DNA of 64,000 bases from Ailanthus altissimus (lineage: Eukaryota; Streptophyta; Magnoliopsida; Sapindales; Simaroubaceae), in contig CAMPEX010000001.1 in assembly GCA_946807835.1 (NCBI GenBank), positions 3,053,001-3,117,000 of the forward strand. The letters are read 5' to 3'. Numbering within the stretch: the first letter of the stretch is position 1; each line of letters starts with the position of its first letter. The notes beneath the pieces are model-generated. The model worked only from the letters and a program-made list of their open reading frames with translations, searched no databases and was not told where the DNA came from. Shown here one piece after another: positions 1 to 10,379 of this stretch. The position numbers were made by a program, and so were the translations under genes.

Positions 1-1838
1 AGGATTTATTTTCGTTCTCCTTTGGTTTTTCTCACAAGTCTTTGTTCTTTGAAAAACTCTCTAAAAACCAACTCTTCTTTTTCCTCTCAACTCTTGCACG
101 AATTCTCATTCACTCTCTTGTTAACACACTTGAAACTCAACCATTTTTAGTGGTTACAACAACTTTACAAGTGCTCCACCAAAATTAGATTAAGTGGCCA
201 ACTACCAAAATAAATTTTGGTGGCCATTTTAATGGTCTAATAAATTTAACCATTAATCATAAAATGGTGCTCCACTAAATTTAGTTTATATTTCTCAAAT
301 TAGGTATGTCTTCTATTTAGGAATAAAATAATAAATAAATAAAATCATATTTTATTTATTTAAATAAAATTTATTTAATTATTCAAAAACTATTTGAATA
401 ATTAATATTTACCTTATTTGATTTTACTAACATGGTAAATGGTTGAATTCATGGTAAAACAATTCATACAATAACATTATGCCACTTGTTAATATCTAAT
501 TAGTTAATAACTCTTATGAACTAATTAAATAATATACTTAACATTTAAGTTTAAACAAGTGCACAACCCGAGGAATCCCGAAATATATTTTCGGTTTGCT
601 AGAATTTCTAGGATGGAACTGTTCAATCCATTATGCTGCCCCAGTGCACAATGCGTACACTTCATATTGTGAGACTCTCTATGTCCACGCCCGAATTGTC
701 ATATAGAACTCCTCCATACGTCCGTGAACGATGCCCCACACACACGTTACGGATATTACAAAGTGGCGCGTTAGACCATACAAGTTGAGGTTATAACATA
801 TTCATATAATCCCTCCATCATTTATATCCGAGTAAAGCAGAGATATAGATCAACACCGTCAAATCTCCATATGCCCGATTGAAAGCTTATCTCTAGAATT
901 GTATTTCAATAAATAATATTCCCAAACACTTTTATAATATTATTTATCCCTATGGTTAAACTCTTTTCCCGAGAATTATTGCTTATGGCCATAAGACTTT
1001 TTGAAATACAATCTATAGAGTATTAAGATATAATACTCACCCAAATGAGCTGATGGATCCCATATCTATGCACACTGGACTCCATAAGCATCGGACCATA
1101 CCCAGCGACACCTAGCGGTCAGACCATGAAAGGTTTCTGACATGTGTGGAACCAAAGTATGGTGGATCACTCACAAGCCCACCATGGCACTCAGGTTAAA
1201 GGACCACGAATACTACTCAACTCGAAAGATCCTCCATTGATGACTTTATGGGATGTCTATTGGAGATCTTTGTAAGTCTGTTCAGTATTCAGTCCTTACT
1301 GAATACCTGTATCTCTATATGAGCTTCCACTAAACTCATGGTTTGCTAAGAATAACCATCTGGACCATCCAGATATAGACATACACTAATCTATATATTT
1401 GTTAAGGTATTCACTGACAGACCTGCATCAGTGAAGATAGATCAAGACTATAATATTTGAGAACATATTTGCATAATGACATTTCGTAGCACTATTTGCA
1501 ACTCTTTACAATTATGTCATTACTAATATATTCTTAAGTTTTTGTCCCATTTCAGACAAGGCTCTAATTCGTTAGATATTACTGACTCTTATAACCTGGT
1601 AACTCTTATCAATGCCAACTTTTAGCATTTATAACTCTCAGCGTTGCTAATTCTTAGCACTGATCTGAACTCATTTAAACCAGATTTGAACTCTTTCAGA
1701 TCGTACAATGTCTGAAACGTTATAAGCATCTTACCATATATAAATATAATTAGCAATTTATTGAAATAATAACACTAGTATAAATATTAAACAAATATTC
1801 ATACATAATGGGATGGCACGTAAGCACAAATCCCAACA
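1..1838 (-). mobile_element. Copia-type long LTR, cut by window start
   Basis: The right edge reads ...AAATCCCAACA, so on the minus strand the LTR begins TGTTGGGATTTGTGC, the same start as the LTRs ending at 27808 and 31111. No polypurine tract follows the edge. The next bases are the integrase reading frame of a gypsy element, so this is the outer edge of a 5' LTR or a solo LTR inserted into that element; the bordering five bases are gtaag. The inner part (about 560-1440) shares long blocks with the LTRs at 14482, 18300, 26640, 29860 and 51180. The other end lies outside the window. Confidence 0.8.
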
Positions 1839-1839
1839 G

Positions 1840-2373
1840 TAAGAGCCCTGCAGGTTTCTGATGCTCAGCCTTTTCTTGCTGGCAAGTTAGGCATCTTGAG
1901 ACAAATTCAGCTATATCTTTCTTCATGCCCTTCCACCAGTAGTGCTCTTTTAAGGTACGGTACATCTTTGTGCTTCTCGGATGTATAGCATATAAAGAAG
2001 AATGGGCTTCTTCTATAATCTCTCTTCTTAATGCATTTACATCTAGAACACATAATCTCTGACCCAAGGTTACTACACCATCCTCAGTCACTAAAAGATC
2101 TTTTCGCTGCCCCGACTCGATTTCACCCTTCAATTTAACTACTTGTAGATCTTGAGTCTGTATTTCTCTGATCCGATCAACCAGTATCAGACGGACCTGA
2201 AATGTGGCTAATAGTGCTCCCGAATCTAAAAATTCTAATTTTACACCCAAAGACCTCAATTCTATTAACATTGATAGATATATGACCTTCAAGTAAGCTA
2301 TTGAACCAACAGGCTTTCTACTGAAGGCATCTACTACCACATTAGCTTTTCCTGGATAGTACTTCAGGTGCAC
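1840..2373 (-). pseudogene. Gypsy pol remnant: RNase H end and integrase zinc domain
   Basis: The frame opens with the end of RNase H (YYPGKANVVVDAFSRK). It then runs through a variable tether into the integrase N-terminal zinc-binding domain, with the H-H-C-C pattern visible in HPRSTKMYRTLKEHYWW and RCLTCQQ. The catalytic D,D-35-E core should follow but does not: after AEHQKPAGLLL the frame enters the LTR that ends at 1838 and soon stops. This integrase is therefore an insertion-truncated fragment with no catalytic centre. Confidence 0.85.
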
Positions 2374-2755
2374 TCATAATCTTTAATAAGCTTCAGCCAC
2401 CTTCTCTACCTCATATTCAATTCTTTCTGGGTGAACAAGTACTGCAGGCTCGTATGGTCTGTAAAGATCTTACATGGAACCCCATACAAATCATGCCTCC
2501 AAATTCTTAGAGAAAAAACTACTGCAACTAGTTTTAGGTCATGCATAGGGTAATTTTGTTCATGCTTATTTGTCTGGAAGCATAGGCTATTACTTTCTCC
2601 TTCTGCATCAGCACCTAACCTAGACCCTACCTAAAAGCATTACAATATATGGTAAATTCGTCCTTGCCTGACGGCAGTGTAAGCACTAGGGTCGAAGTCA
2701 ACCTTCGCTTTAGCTCTTCGAAACTCTACTGGCACGCTTTCGACTATACAAATTT
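2374..2755 (-). pseudogene. Gypsy RNase H remnant
   Basis: Minus-strand translation in several frames gives blocks typical of gypsy RNase [43 protein letters not shown] and TQKELNMR. It lies directly between the reverse transcriptase upstream and the integrase fragment downstream, as expected in gypsy pol. Stops and frameshifts interrupt it, and the first part of the domain is only weakly recognisable. It cannot be functional. Confidence 0.75.
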
Positions 2756-3464
2756 CTATTCTTTCCGGGTTAGTTTAGTTAGAGGAGCGGTTATCTCTAA
2801 AAATCCTTCTACAATCTTCTGATAATACCCACCCAAACCCAAGAAACTACGGACCTCCATCACATTCGTTGGTTGTCTCCAATTCACTATGATTTCAATC
2901 TTCTGGGGATCTACTGTTACCCCTTTTGTAGAGATTACATGTCCTAAAAATGTAACTCTATCTAGCCAGAACTGACATTTACTGAGTTTGGCATATAGTC
3001 GATGCTCCCTTAGGGTTTGTAAAACAATTCCCAGAAGCTCTGCATGCTCTTCCTCACTACTTGAATAAACCAATATATTATCAATAAATACTATCATAAA
3101 TTGATCTAAATAGGATCGAAGAACTCTGTTCATAAGATCCATAAAAGCAGCTGGGGTATTAGTCAGCCCAAAAGGCATAATCAAGAATTCATAATACCCG
3201 TATCGGGTCCTAAAGGCCATCTTGGGAACATCTTCCTCCCAAAATTTCAGTTGATGATATCTTGACCTCATATCTATCTTGGAAAATACTATGGCCCCCT
3301 GTAGCTGATCAACCAAATCATCAATTCTCAGAAGTAGATATTAATTACGCATCATTACTTTATTTAGTTCCCTGTAATTAATGTATAATCTCATACTTCT
3401 ATCTTTCTTTTTTACAAAGAGAAGTACTCGGTCAGATGAAACCCATATTTACCAACTCTTTTAT
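2756..3464 (-). pseudogene. Gypsy reverse transcriptase remnant
   Basis: An open stretch of 186 residues covers the palm and thumb: [14 protein letters not shown], a [19 protein letters not shown] block, the active-site region, and [16 protein letters not shown]. The active site reads FIDNILVYS where the family has F-x-D-D, so the second catalytic aspartate (residue 80 of the open stretch) is asparagine and the enzyme would be inactive. The fingers region upstream (3317-3464) is recognisable only in pieces, with stops and a deletion. It belongs to the same decayed pol as its neighbours. Confidence 0.88.
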
Positions 3465-3731
3465 CTACACCTTCAGTTCTTTTAATTCTGAATGAGCCAT
3501 TCTGTTGGGTACTTTGAAAATTGGTTGCGTTCCAGGGGCTATTGCTATTCGAAACTCTATTTCTCTGTTTGGAGGTAAGCCCAGAAGATCCTCCGGGAAT
3601 ACATCCGAAAACTTTCTAACCACTGGAATATCCTCCAATTTCATTCCACTGTCTCTTACTTCTATGGCATAGACTAAGTACCCCTGACATGACTTTCGAA
3701 GCATATTTCTTGCCCTCATTACCGACACCAT
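3465..3731 (-). pseudogene. Gypsy protease-RT linker
   Basis: The 88-residue open stretch contains IPVVRKFSDVFPEDLLGLPP, REIEFRIAIAPGTQPI and a final RMAHSELKELK. These conserved blocks join the protease to the reverse transcriptase in Tekay-like chromoviruses. It has no catalytic role of its own. Its position and strand fit the flanking protease and RT remnants. Confidence 0.8.
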
Positions 3732-3739
3732 ACTAGCGG

Positions 3740-4085
3740 GAAGTGATTTTCACACTCAATAAAAAATTACTTCCGTTCTTTTTAGGCTACATAAACTGAC
3801 TTCTTTCCGAAAGCAATCCACTGAGGGCCAATATTTAGACAACTAATCCATCCCTATTATCACATCAAAATCACTACCCCTAAACACGCTTTCTGCTACA
3901 ATGAAGTCTTCTGTAGGAAGAGATACTACTATTGCACAATCTAATAACTGGGGCACTATACTAGCATTTACAGTAAACTCCATAGAAATAAAAGAATGGG
4001 TCACTCCAGGATCAATTAGTATGCATCTCGATCAAAAATTGACATCGTACCTATCACAACTTCTGGAGCCACATCTGCCTCCTGC
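3740..4085 (-). pseudogene. Gypsy aspartic protease remnant
   Basis: Minus-strand translation gives LIDPGVTHSFIS followed by SDFDVIIGMD. These match the active-site D-P-G-x-T-H-S-F motif and the later G-M-D motif of Tekay/Del retropepsins. The active aspartate is present. Two in-frame stops, one just before the motif and one after GMD, make it a pseudogene. It lies between gag and the linker in the expected order. Confidence 0.8.
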
Positions 4086-4089
4086 TGGG

Positions 4090-5311
4090 TCACTGCAAAT
4101 ACCTTAGCCTGGGTATGAGGTCTGCCTTGTGGTCCTCTGAATGATCCTCTTCGACTGGCTCCCCTATTAAGTTGGCCTGAGCTGCGCCGCCTTCTGAATT
4201 GAGAACCACCCCGAATCTATCCTCGGCCACTACTAGTTTATCCCGGGGCTGGTGGTCTATCTTCTGGGTAACTACTAGCTCCCTCATTCGGGCAATCCCT
4301 CATGTAGTGGCCCTCTTGACCACACTTATAACAACTGGTAGTTCCCTTCCTACGCTCCCCCGGATGGGCCTTGCCACATTTATTACACAAGACAATCTCC
4401 CAACTCTCTTTAGTGCTTCGGGATCCGGCCGATGGTTGCCTAACAGAAGCTTAACTAGATTAAGCTCCTTGGCTTAGTTTCTGACCATTGGACCATGTTG
4501 ATCTCTCCTCAGTTCTTACGGATTTACTAGGTCCTCCACGAGAACCGCCTGTCCAACCCCTTTTCTGGCTTAGCTGTTTCGGTTTAAGAATGGTTGCCAT
4601 GCTTTTTTCAACTCGAGTTGCAGCTTCCACCAATGCTCTGTACTGAGTGTGAGCTTCCGATACCACATAAGCCCTGATCTGTGGATTGAGGCCCACTATA
4701 AACTGATTAGCCTTCTGCTCTTCATTATCAACTATAAAGGGAACAACACAGAGGAGCTCTGAAAACTTCTTCTGATACTCTGTCACTAAGAGAGAACCTT
4801 GTTCTAGCTTGAAGAACTCTTATATCTTCGCATCTTTATAACTTTTGGGGTAAAACTTATTCAGAAATTTCTCTTTGAAAAGCGACCAAGACACCCCATC
4901 GGTATTCCTCATTTGCAAGGCCTTCTACTAGTCTTTGGCTCATTCCGTCAACAGAAATGCGGAGTATACCACCATATGTTCTTCAATACATCCTATAACT
5001 TGGAAAATTTCTTCATTATTCTCTAACTAGGATAGAGCTCTTTCAGGATCTTCGGTACCGTCATACGGTTTAGCGCTCAATTTCTTGACGCAGTCAATGG
5101 ACACTCTTGTCTCTCTCAGTTGCTGGATCGCTGTAGCTAGCATCTGGCCCATCTAAGCTACATTTATATTTCCACCCTCTGGCTCGGCAAGCTAAGATGA
5201 CTCAGGAGGGTTCTCAGGCGTAAGAACATTTACCGACTCATTCTCTTGCTTCTTTTCAGATGCAAGAACCTTCGCAGCTACTCTCTTAGTACGTGGGCCC
5301 CCATGACGAAG
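4090..5311 (-). pseudogene. Gypsy gag remnant with CCHC knuckle
   Basis: The most upstream minus-strand ATG at 5311 starts MLRHGGPRTKRVAAKV. The capsid-like part (MTEYQKKFSELLCVVPFIVD, then EEQKANQFIVGLNPQI) is open from 4786 to 4460. Near 4290-4430 a zinc knuckle CYKCGQEGHYMRDC has all four ligands, with a degenerate second knuckle beside it. Gag would bind and package element RNA. Several stops and frameshifts lie between these blocks. Family assignment rests on the neighbouring protease and RT. Confidence 0.8.
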
Positions 5312-5449
5312 CATATTTTCTGTGAATTTAGTGATGTAAATGATTATCAAATGCATAGAATTCAATTTAATAAACTTAGAAAATATGCATGCAATTTCAA
5401 GAATCTCATTCTAAAAATAAACCTTGTAACTAAAATCTTCAAAAATCGA

Positions 5450-5461
5450 GCTCTGATACCA
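5450..5461 (-). other. Primer-binding site, tRNA-Met type
   Basis: The plus strand reads GCTCTGATACCA, the exact complement of TGGTATCAGAGC, which pairs with the 3' end of plant initiator tRNA-Met. It lies three bases inside the 5' LTR edge at 5465, so minus-strand DNA synthesis would start here. Confidence 0.92.
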
Positions 5462-5464
5462 CTC

Positions 5465-6472
5465 TGCAGAACCCACCCCAAGACCCTTTACTATAAATCC
5501 CAGCCGCCCTATCGAGCACCCCGATGAAAGTTTCTTAAAATTTAACTGTGTAAGTTGAGAACTTCTGCAAGGCGAACCCCCTTTTAGTTCTTACTATTAT
5601 TGAGAAAATCTAGAAATATACGTGAAAATGACTTCTTAAATTTTTTAAAAAAAAGGCAGAGATTTCCCTGTTTTTCTAAAAATCCAATATAAAACCTGTA
5701 AAAAAATTGCACTTCTATTTCAATACAGCTTCTCAATATCTTGAAAGTTCATATATCATCATCACAAAACAATGCTTTTCTTACCTCTTTTTCTTGGATT
5801 TTTACTAGTAGAGGCTTCAGTTGATCTTAGTAACTTGTATTTGACCTTATTTTAGCTTGATTATGAAAAATCATGAAACAAACTTGAAATTTCACTGTAG
5901 TAGCACTCCTCTTCACTTGGACGAATTTTGCTTCTCTTTTGCTCTAAGATGTTTTTGCTTTCCTCTATCCAAAGTTCTACACAATTCCACCTTTCTATAG
6001 TGCTCCCTCAATTGTCCAATTTGCCCCTCAACTTACCCTAAATTTCTAATTTGCCATTAGTTGGAAACTAAGTATGTAATTGGTTCCTTTGTAACTATCT
6101 AGTTAGAATAGCCAAAGGAACTAACTAGAATTCTCAACTTGGCAATCCATGAAATTGTCTCTAATTGGTCTATTCTCTAACATATGGATTATGTTTCTCA
6201 ACAAAGGCTTGTTCCATACATAACCCTTAAATGTAAATTCATATAGTAAATTAAAATTTCCTTTTCCAAACCAATAGAGAAAAATTCCAAAAATATTATA
6301 GGGTCGTTCGACGCTCCAATCGATTGTAAAATTATCAAATTAGGTCTAATATCTCTCACGCGCACAATAAAAAAAATTCTAATAGGGTTAGAATTGGGTG
6401 ACCCTATGGTGTCTTTATTACTTTGTACCCAAATCTAGGTGCCGATACTACTAATAGGGATTGGATATTACA
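5465..6472 (-). mobile_element. Tekay-like 5' LTR with internal deletion
   Basis: On the minus strand the LTR runs from TGTAATATCC to GGGTTCTGCA, next to the primer-binding site. It is homologous to the plus-strand solo LTR at 9954-14476 over both ends but lacks about 1.77 kb of its middle, equivalent to 10868-12640. The junction lies near 5736. It also lacks the two insertions found in the solo LTR. At about 1.0 kb it is a shortened member of a family whose full LTR is near 2.8 kb. Confidence 0.88.
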
Positions 6473-6708
6473 CATGTTCTTATGCAAATACCCCTTCTCT
6501 GTGAGTTCACTAACTGGCCTTTGAAGTTTCTTTGTCTCTTTAGGATTGCTTCTATAGGTTGACCTATTTTGAATTAATGCTTTAGGTATAAAGTCAACTT
6601 AGTTCTTGATTCCCTTTATTGGTAGTAAAAAATTACGTATCTCTTTCGAAAATACATTATCAAATTCCTTATTATTGACATGGCATCCTGTTTGAAATAT
6701 ATTGTCAC
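6473..6708 (-). pseudogene. Gypsy protease-RT linker and RT start
   Basis: Minus-strand translation gives pieces of the linker (TYRSNPKETKKLQ) and then ELTEKGYLHKNM. The latter corresponds to the G-Y-V-R-E-S block at the start of gypsy reverse transcriptase. Translation is cut at 6473 by the LTR edge of the Tekay-like element. No catalytic residues remain on this side. Confidence 0.65.
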
Positions 6709-6709
6709 A

Positions 6710-7830
6710 TTATACCATTTTATCTTCTTTGATTTGCAAACTTAATGTATAACTAGTAACTATCAACTCGCTATCTGCTGGGTACTCCATACCATCATTG
6801 GCATCTTTTAAAGGTGGCATAGGCTTCTCGTCTGAATTGCTTTCAATTTTAATGATACTATTATCTCTTAGAATCATTGCACTCTGATTTAGACATTGAG
6901 ATGCAATATGACCTTGTTTCAACATCATAGCTTATTTGGCATCCTTTGAGGACTCAAACTTAGGTTTAATTAATGGAACTTTATATTGTTTAGAGACTGG
7001 TCTCTATGAGTTTACGGTAGCTATGCTTCATTTCATTCTAGCCATGTTCTTTTGTTTCAATTGTTGCTCAACTTTGATGGCTTGGTGCTTTATATCCGTC
7101 AACTCCATATAGTACTACATCTCTACCACATCCGCTATCTCTTGGTTTAAGCCATGCAAATATCTAGCCATGGTGGCTTGTCTATCCTCCTATACACTTG
7201 CTTGGATCATAGCTACCTTTATCTCTTTGTAGTATTCATCAATGCTCTTGGATCTTTGAGTTAGATGCTGCAACTTGTTTTACAACTCTAGATGGTAGTA
7301 GCTAGGAATAAAGTATCTTCTAATATTGGTCTTCATCTCGTTCCACGTCTCAACAGGTTGTTCATCATTTCTCCTCATTTCCTTCAACAATTGATCCCAC
7401 CAAACAATAGTATAACCAGTGAATTCAATTTCAGCCAATTTTACCTTTTTGGCCTCAGAGTAGTTGTTGAATTCAAAGATCATTTCTATCTTCATCTCTC
7501 ATTCCAGATAAGCCTCGAGGAGATTTTTACCTTGGAAAGGCAGAATCTTCACCTTAATGCTTCCCAAGTCATTGCCTACCTAGATCGTCCCTTTCTAGGG
7601 TCTCCATCTCCGTATTGGTGGTTGGTGGTTCATCCAGCTCATACAACTCCTCAACATCTCCTCATTGTACCCCCAGTTGCACTCGCCGAGGTGATTGCCC
7701 AATGGGAGCATTTTGATGTTGCTCCCTATATTTCAACCTATCCATCCTCTCATGAATTTGCATTAATTCAATCCTCATAATCCACCTTATCTTACCCAAC
7801 AATACTTGCAGCTATAGGTTTGGGTGGGTT
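6710..7830 (-). pseudogene. Chromovirus gag remnant
   Basis: The capsid core is clear at 7280-7495 (EFNNYSEAKKVKLAEIEFTG, then IRRYFIPSYYHLEL). It continues downstream, with stops, into a block around EDRQATMARYLHGLNQEIAD. A knuckle tail GHIASQCLNQ lies at 6850-6928, followed by an acidic spacer (SNSDEKPMPPLKD). The front half of the knuckle is lost. Upstream, 7500-7810 translates in pieces to LGSIKVKILPFQGKN. The frame carries at least five stops. It would encode the RNA-packaging structural protein of the element. Confidence 0.8.
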
Positions 7831-8502
7831 GGTTGTTGTACATCTTCAGTTAAGTTTAGTTCTTGATAGTGTGACATATTTAAAATTTGCAAAAACACAG
7901 TTAAGGACCTCAAAAGCACTCTCTCATATGTTTCACTCAACAACAATTTACTTACTCTCATGTTTGACACACAAATTGGCTTTTACCTTTTTATGTTCTT
8001 ACATTGTCTTGCTTTTTTCCACTCTTTAGTCTCCTCTTTAATTCTTTATTGAACTAAAATTAACTTGTGACATTTCAAACTCAATAAATCAGTTCACTAA
8101 GGATGAGAATATGTTAAACGCAAAGGATAAGGAATATCCAGAATTTAAAAAGCAAAGAGAACAAGGATAAAATTGAACAATTGCAATTCGAAAACAGAGA
8201 CAATTAGGATTGTGTTTTGTCTTAGGTTGAATTTGCACAAATAGACATATACACACTTTATGCAACAAAACTTGAATAACACTTTCAACTAATTCAGAAT
8301 ATTAAACTAGAAATCAATTGAATCTGATTATTTATTTATTTATATGTAATAACAGAACTTAAAGAAATAGATAAAATAATAGACAAGAATAAACAAGAAA
8401 TTATAAGCTGCATATTCTAAGGACTAAAATAAAGATGTAGATTTCAAAGAAAGAACAAACAATGGAAATCAAAAGGATAGTTCAAACCTGATTAAAGCCT
8501 AA
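7831..8502 (-). other. Leader region of chromovirus C
   Basis: This stretch between gag and the primer site has no recognisable reading frame. It is similar to 39350-40110 of the related element D, including a CAATAAATCAG-containing block, so it is the untranslated leader of the family rather than unique DNA. Confidence 0.6.
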
Positions 8503-8514
8503 GCTCTAATACTA
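8503..8514 (-). other. Degenerate primer-binding site
   Basis: The plus strand reads GCTCTAATACTA, ten of twelve bases matching the complement of the tRNA-Met primer site. It lies two bases from the LTR edge at 8517. Both changes are transitions, in keeping with the age of the element. Confidence 0.75.
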
Positions 8515-8516
8515 AA

Positions 8517-9382
8517 TGATGTGAACCTCATGCTCAAGGATCGTTCTAATTTAGATTTTAAATAAATAAAAACAAGGACCTTGACTCATTATCTATAAGA
8601 GATAAGAACTAGAGGTATAAAAAATTATAGACGCCATACTCAAAATGGATTAGAAGTTGTGAGTGATAAGTTTAGAAGAACGCCATAAGATAAAATCTTG
8701 ATAAGTTCTAATAAAACTCTAAAGAACTTGAGATAAAATCTCTCACAAATGTTATTTCATAAATTTTTCTTCTCAAAATTTTCAATCCCCATGGTATTTA
8801 TAGAGACCACATGAGATGTCAAGTTACAAATTCTAACTTACAGCTATCTTTACCCCAAAAGTCTATAATTACAACTAACACAACAAATGCAATTACAAAT
8901 TTTAAACATAATTTATACTAATTCAACTAGCATGTACCTAAGTCTTGATTTGGAAAGAGAAGTCTTCAATTACAGCATAAATGTCAAGTTTCACATACTA
9001 AGTGTCTAACTTTCCTTTTTAACTAAAGTCTTCAATTCCATCAAAGATGTCAAGCTTCACCTACTAAGTGTTTGAATTTTCCTTCTTAACTTTATCTAGA
9101 AAGCTTAGAAGCATGTGTTGTAAAACTTAGAATTTCATAATTGCCCTAGAAATGGATTTTTTTTTCTTTGAGCATTTCACTCCTCTGCCAATGCATTAAC
9201 ATCACTTATTATCTTATATACTCAATTCTGGAATATTAGTATCTTGAAAAAAGTGTGAATTTGATATGTCAATAATTAGCCCATTTATTGCTTCATTCAT
9301 TTTCTTAGCTCTTGTCATTATCATTAGACCCCCATTAATGCTCAACATATATTATGAAGCTTTTGCAGCGTGACTCACATCA
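8517..9382 (-). mobile_element. 5' LTR of chromovirus C
   Basis: The LTR has perfect 8-bp terminal inverted repeats, TGATGTGA at 8517 and TCACATCA ending at 9382. It is homologous over its length to the LTRs at 35803-36537, 40128-40984 and (plus strand) 41888-42827. The outer flank is AT-rich (atata...), and the partner flank has been lost, so the target duplication cannot be confirmed. Confidence 0.9.
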
Positions 9383-9953
9383 ATATATATATATTTCTTA
9401 CACAAAGGACATGAGTCCTTAATGTATGAAGTGTGGCAACTTTTATATGATTCATTCGGCAAACACCTTTTGAATAGCAAAATTATTTTGCTTAGCCACT
9501 TACCACATTGCAAGGTGTCAAGTGAACAGCCATTTAACCATTTAAATGGGCTAGGTATCATTATCTTAAGGCATCAAATGCCTTTAGTTTAACAAGTATT
9601 GGCCATGTACGACCATGGCTTGCCAAGTGGCCCACTTATGGGTAATCACATTATGCCATGTGGCCACTCAAGACCAATCATTAACTGACACTTGTCATAC
9701 CCTAAGCTACATTTTTTGAGAGGTCCTAAAATAATTTCTACTTTTCAAAATTTTTCCAGACTGAACTTTTCAATCTGATGCGGTACCTTAGTGCTCAATG
9801 AATACACTTGATATTTTGAGACTCCTCAGGTTCACACTCTTTTTTCTTACAAAACTCTTCTGTAAGTTCAAAAATGATGCCCCATACATACGTTACAAAA
9901 ATTACAAAACGATGTGTTAAACCATGCAAGTTAAGGTTAATACATATTCGTAT
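9383..9953 (-). mobile_element. Copia-type LTR fragment, left piece
   Basis: The end of this stretch (about 9740-9953) matches the conserved core of the copia-type LTRs, and it resumes at 14482 after the solo LTR. The first 350 bases have no reading frame I recognise and are probably the diverged outer part of the same LTR. Its left end was removed by the chromovirus ending at 9382. Confidence 0.7.
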
Positions 9954-10210
9954 TGTAGTATCCAATCTCTATTAGTAGTATTGGCACCTAGATTTCGATA
10001 TAGAGTAATGAAGACACCGTGGGGTTATCCAATTCTAACCCTATTATAAATATTTATTTTCTATGGTGTGCGTGAGAGATATTAGTCCTAATTTAGTAAT
10101 TTTACACTTGGTCGGAGTGTCGGATGACCCTAGAATATTTTTGAAAATTTTCTCTATTGGCTTGGAAAAGGAAATTTTAATTTACCACATGAATTTCCAT
10201 TTAAGGGTTA

Positions 10211-10379
10211 GCCAGCCTTGCGGTGGCAAAAGGATTAGACGTCTCCCCATGCTACGGTTCCTTGCGGTCCAAACCCGGTGCCACATTAAGTTAGGGGACT
10301 AGGCGATAATAGCTTCTCCGCATCCCAAAGCGCATTGCCCTCCTAGGCGCGCAACACTAAGTAATCCAAGCCAACACTA
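10211..10379. mobile_element. 169-bp GC-rich insertion, type unknown
   Basis: The sister LTR at 5465-6472 (minus strand near 6230) runs straight across this point, so the block is a clean insertion after ...AAGGGTTA. The repeated TA at its end (10378-10379) fits a 2-bp target duplication. It is much richer in G and C than its surroundings. I see no clear terminal inverted repeats, no poly(A) or poly(T) tail and no certain tRNA-type A and B boxes. A SINE or a tiny DNA transposon are both possible. Confidence 0.55.

Larger units (their letters stand above)
1839..6472 (-). mobile_element. Tekay/Del-like Ty3/gypsy element, broken
   Basis: On the minus strand the order is 5' LTR, tRNA-Met primer site, gag with a CCHC knuckle, aspartic protease, reverse transcriptase, RNase H and integrase N-terminus. 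This order (integrase last) defines Ty3/gypsy, and the protease motif of the D-P-G-x-T-H-S-F type is typical of the Tekay/Del group. The frame is broken by many stops and small deletions. The integrase core and 3' LTR are missing because the copia-type LTR at 1-1838 interrupts the element. The element itself interrupts another gypsy element at 6473; its outer flank there is catgt. Confidence 0.85.
6473..9382 (-). mobile_element. Chromovirus (family C/D), 5' part
   Basis: Minus-strand order is 5' LTR (8517-9382), degenerate tRNA-Met primer site, 5' leader, gag with knuckle remnant, and the start of pol. The sequence stops abruptly at 6473 within the reverse-transcriptase N-terminus, where the Tekay-like element is inserted. 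The same family occurs at 35797-40984 (minus) and 41772-42827 (plus). The zinc-knuckle tail followed by an NxRVM-like block resembles that of the CRM-like element at 44903, so they are related chromoviruses. Confidence 0.82.

Noticed and set aside
5450..5461. tRNA gene fragments at the GCTCTGATACCA sites
   Set aside because: Only 12 bases match tRNA-Met, always at an LTR border; these are primer-binding sites, not tRNA genes.
7292..7780. 162-codon plus-strand frame
   Set aside because: It is antisense to the gag remnant of the chromovirus at 6473-9382, which has clear family motifs on the minus strand.
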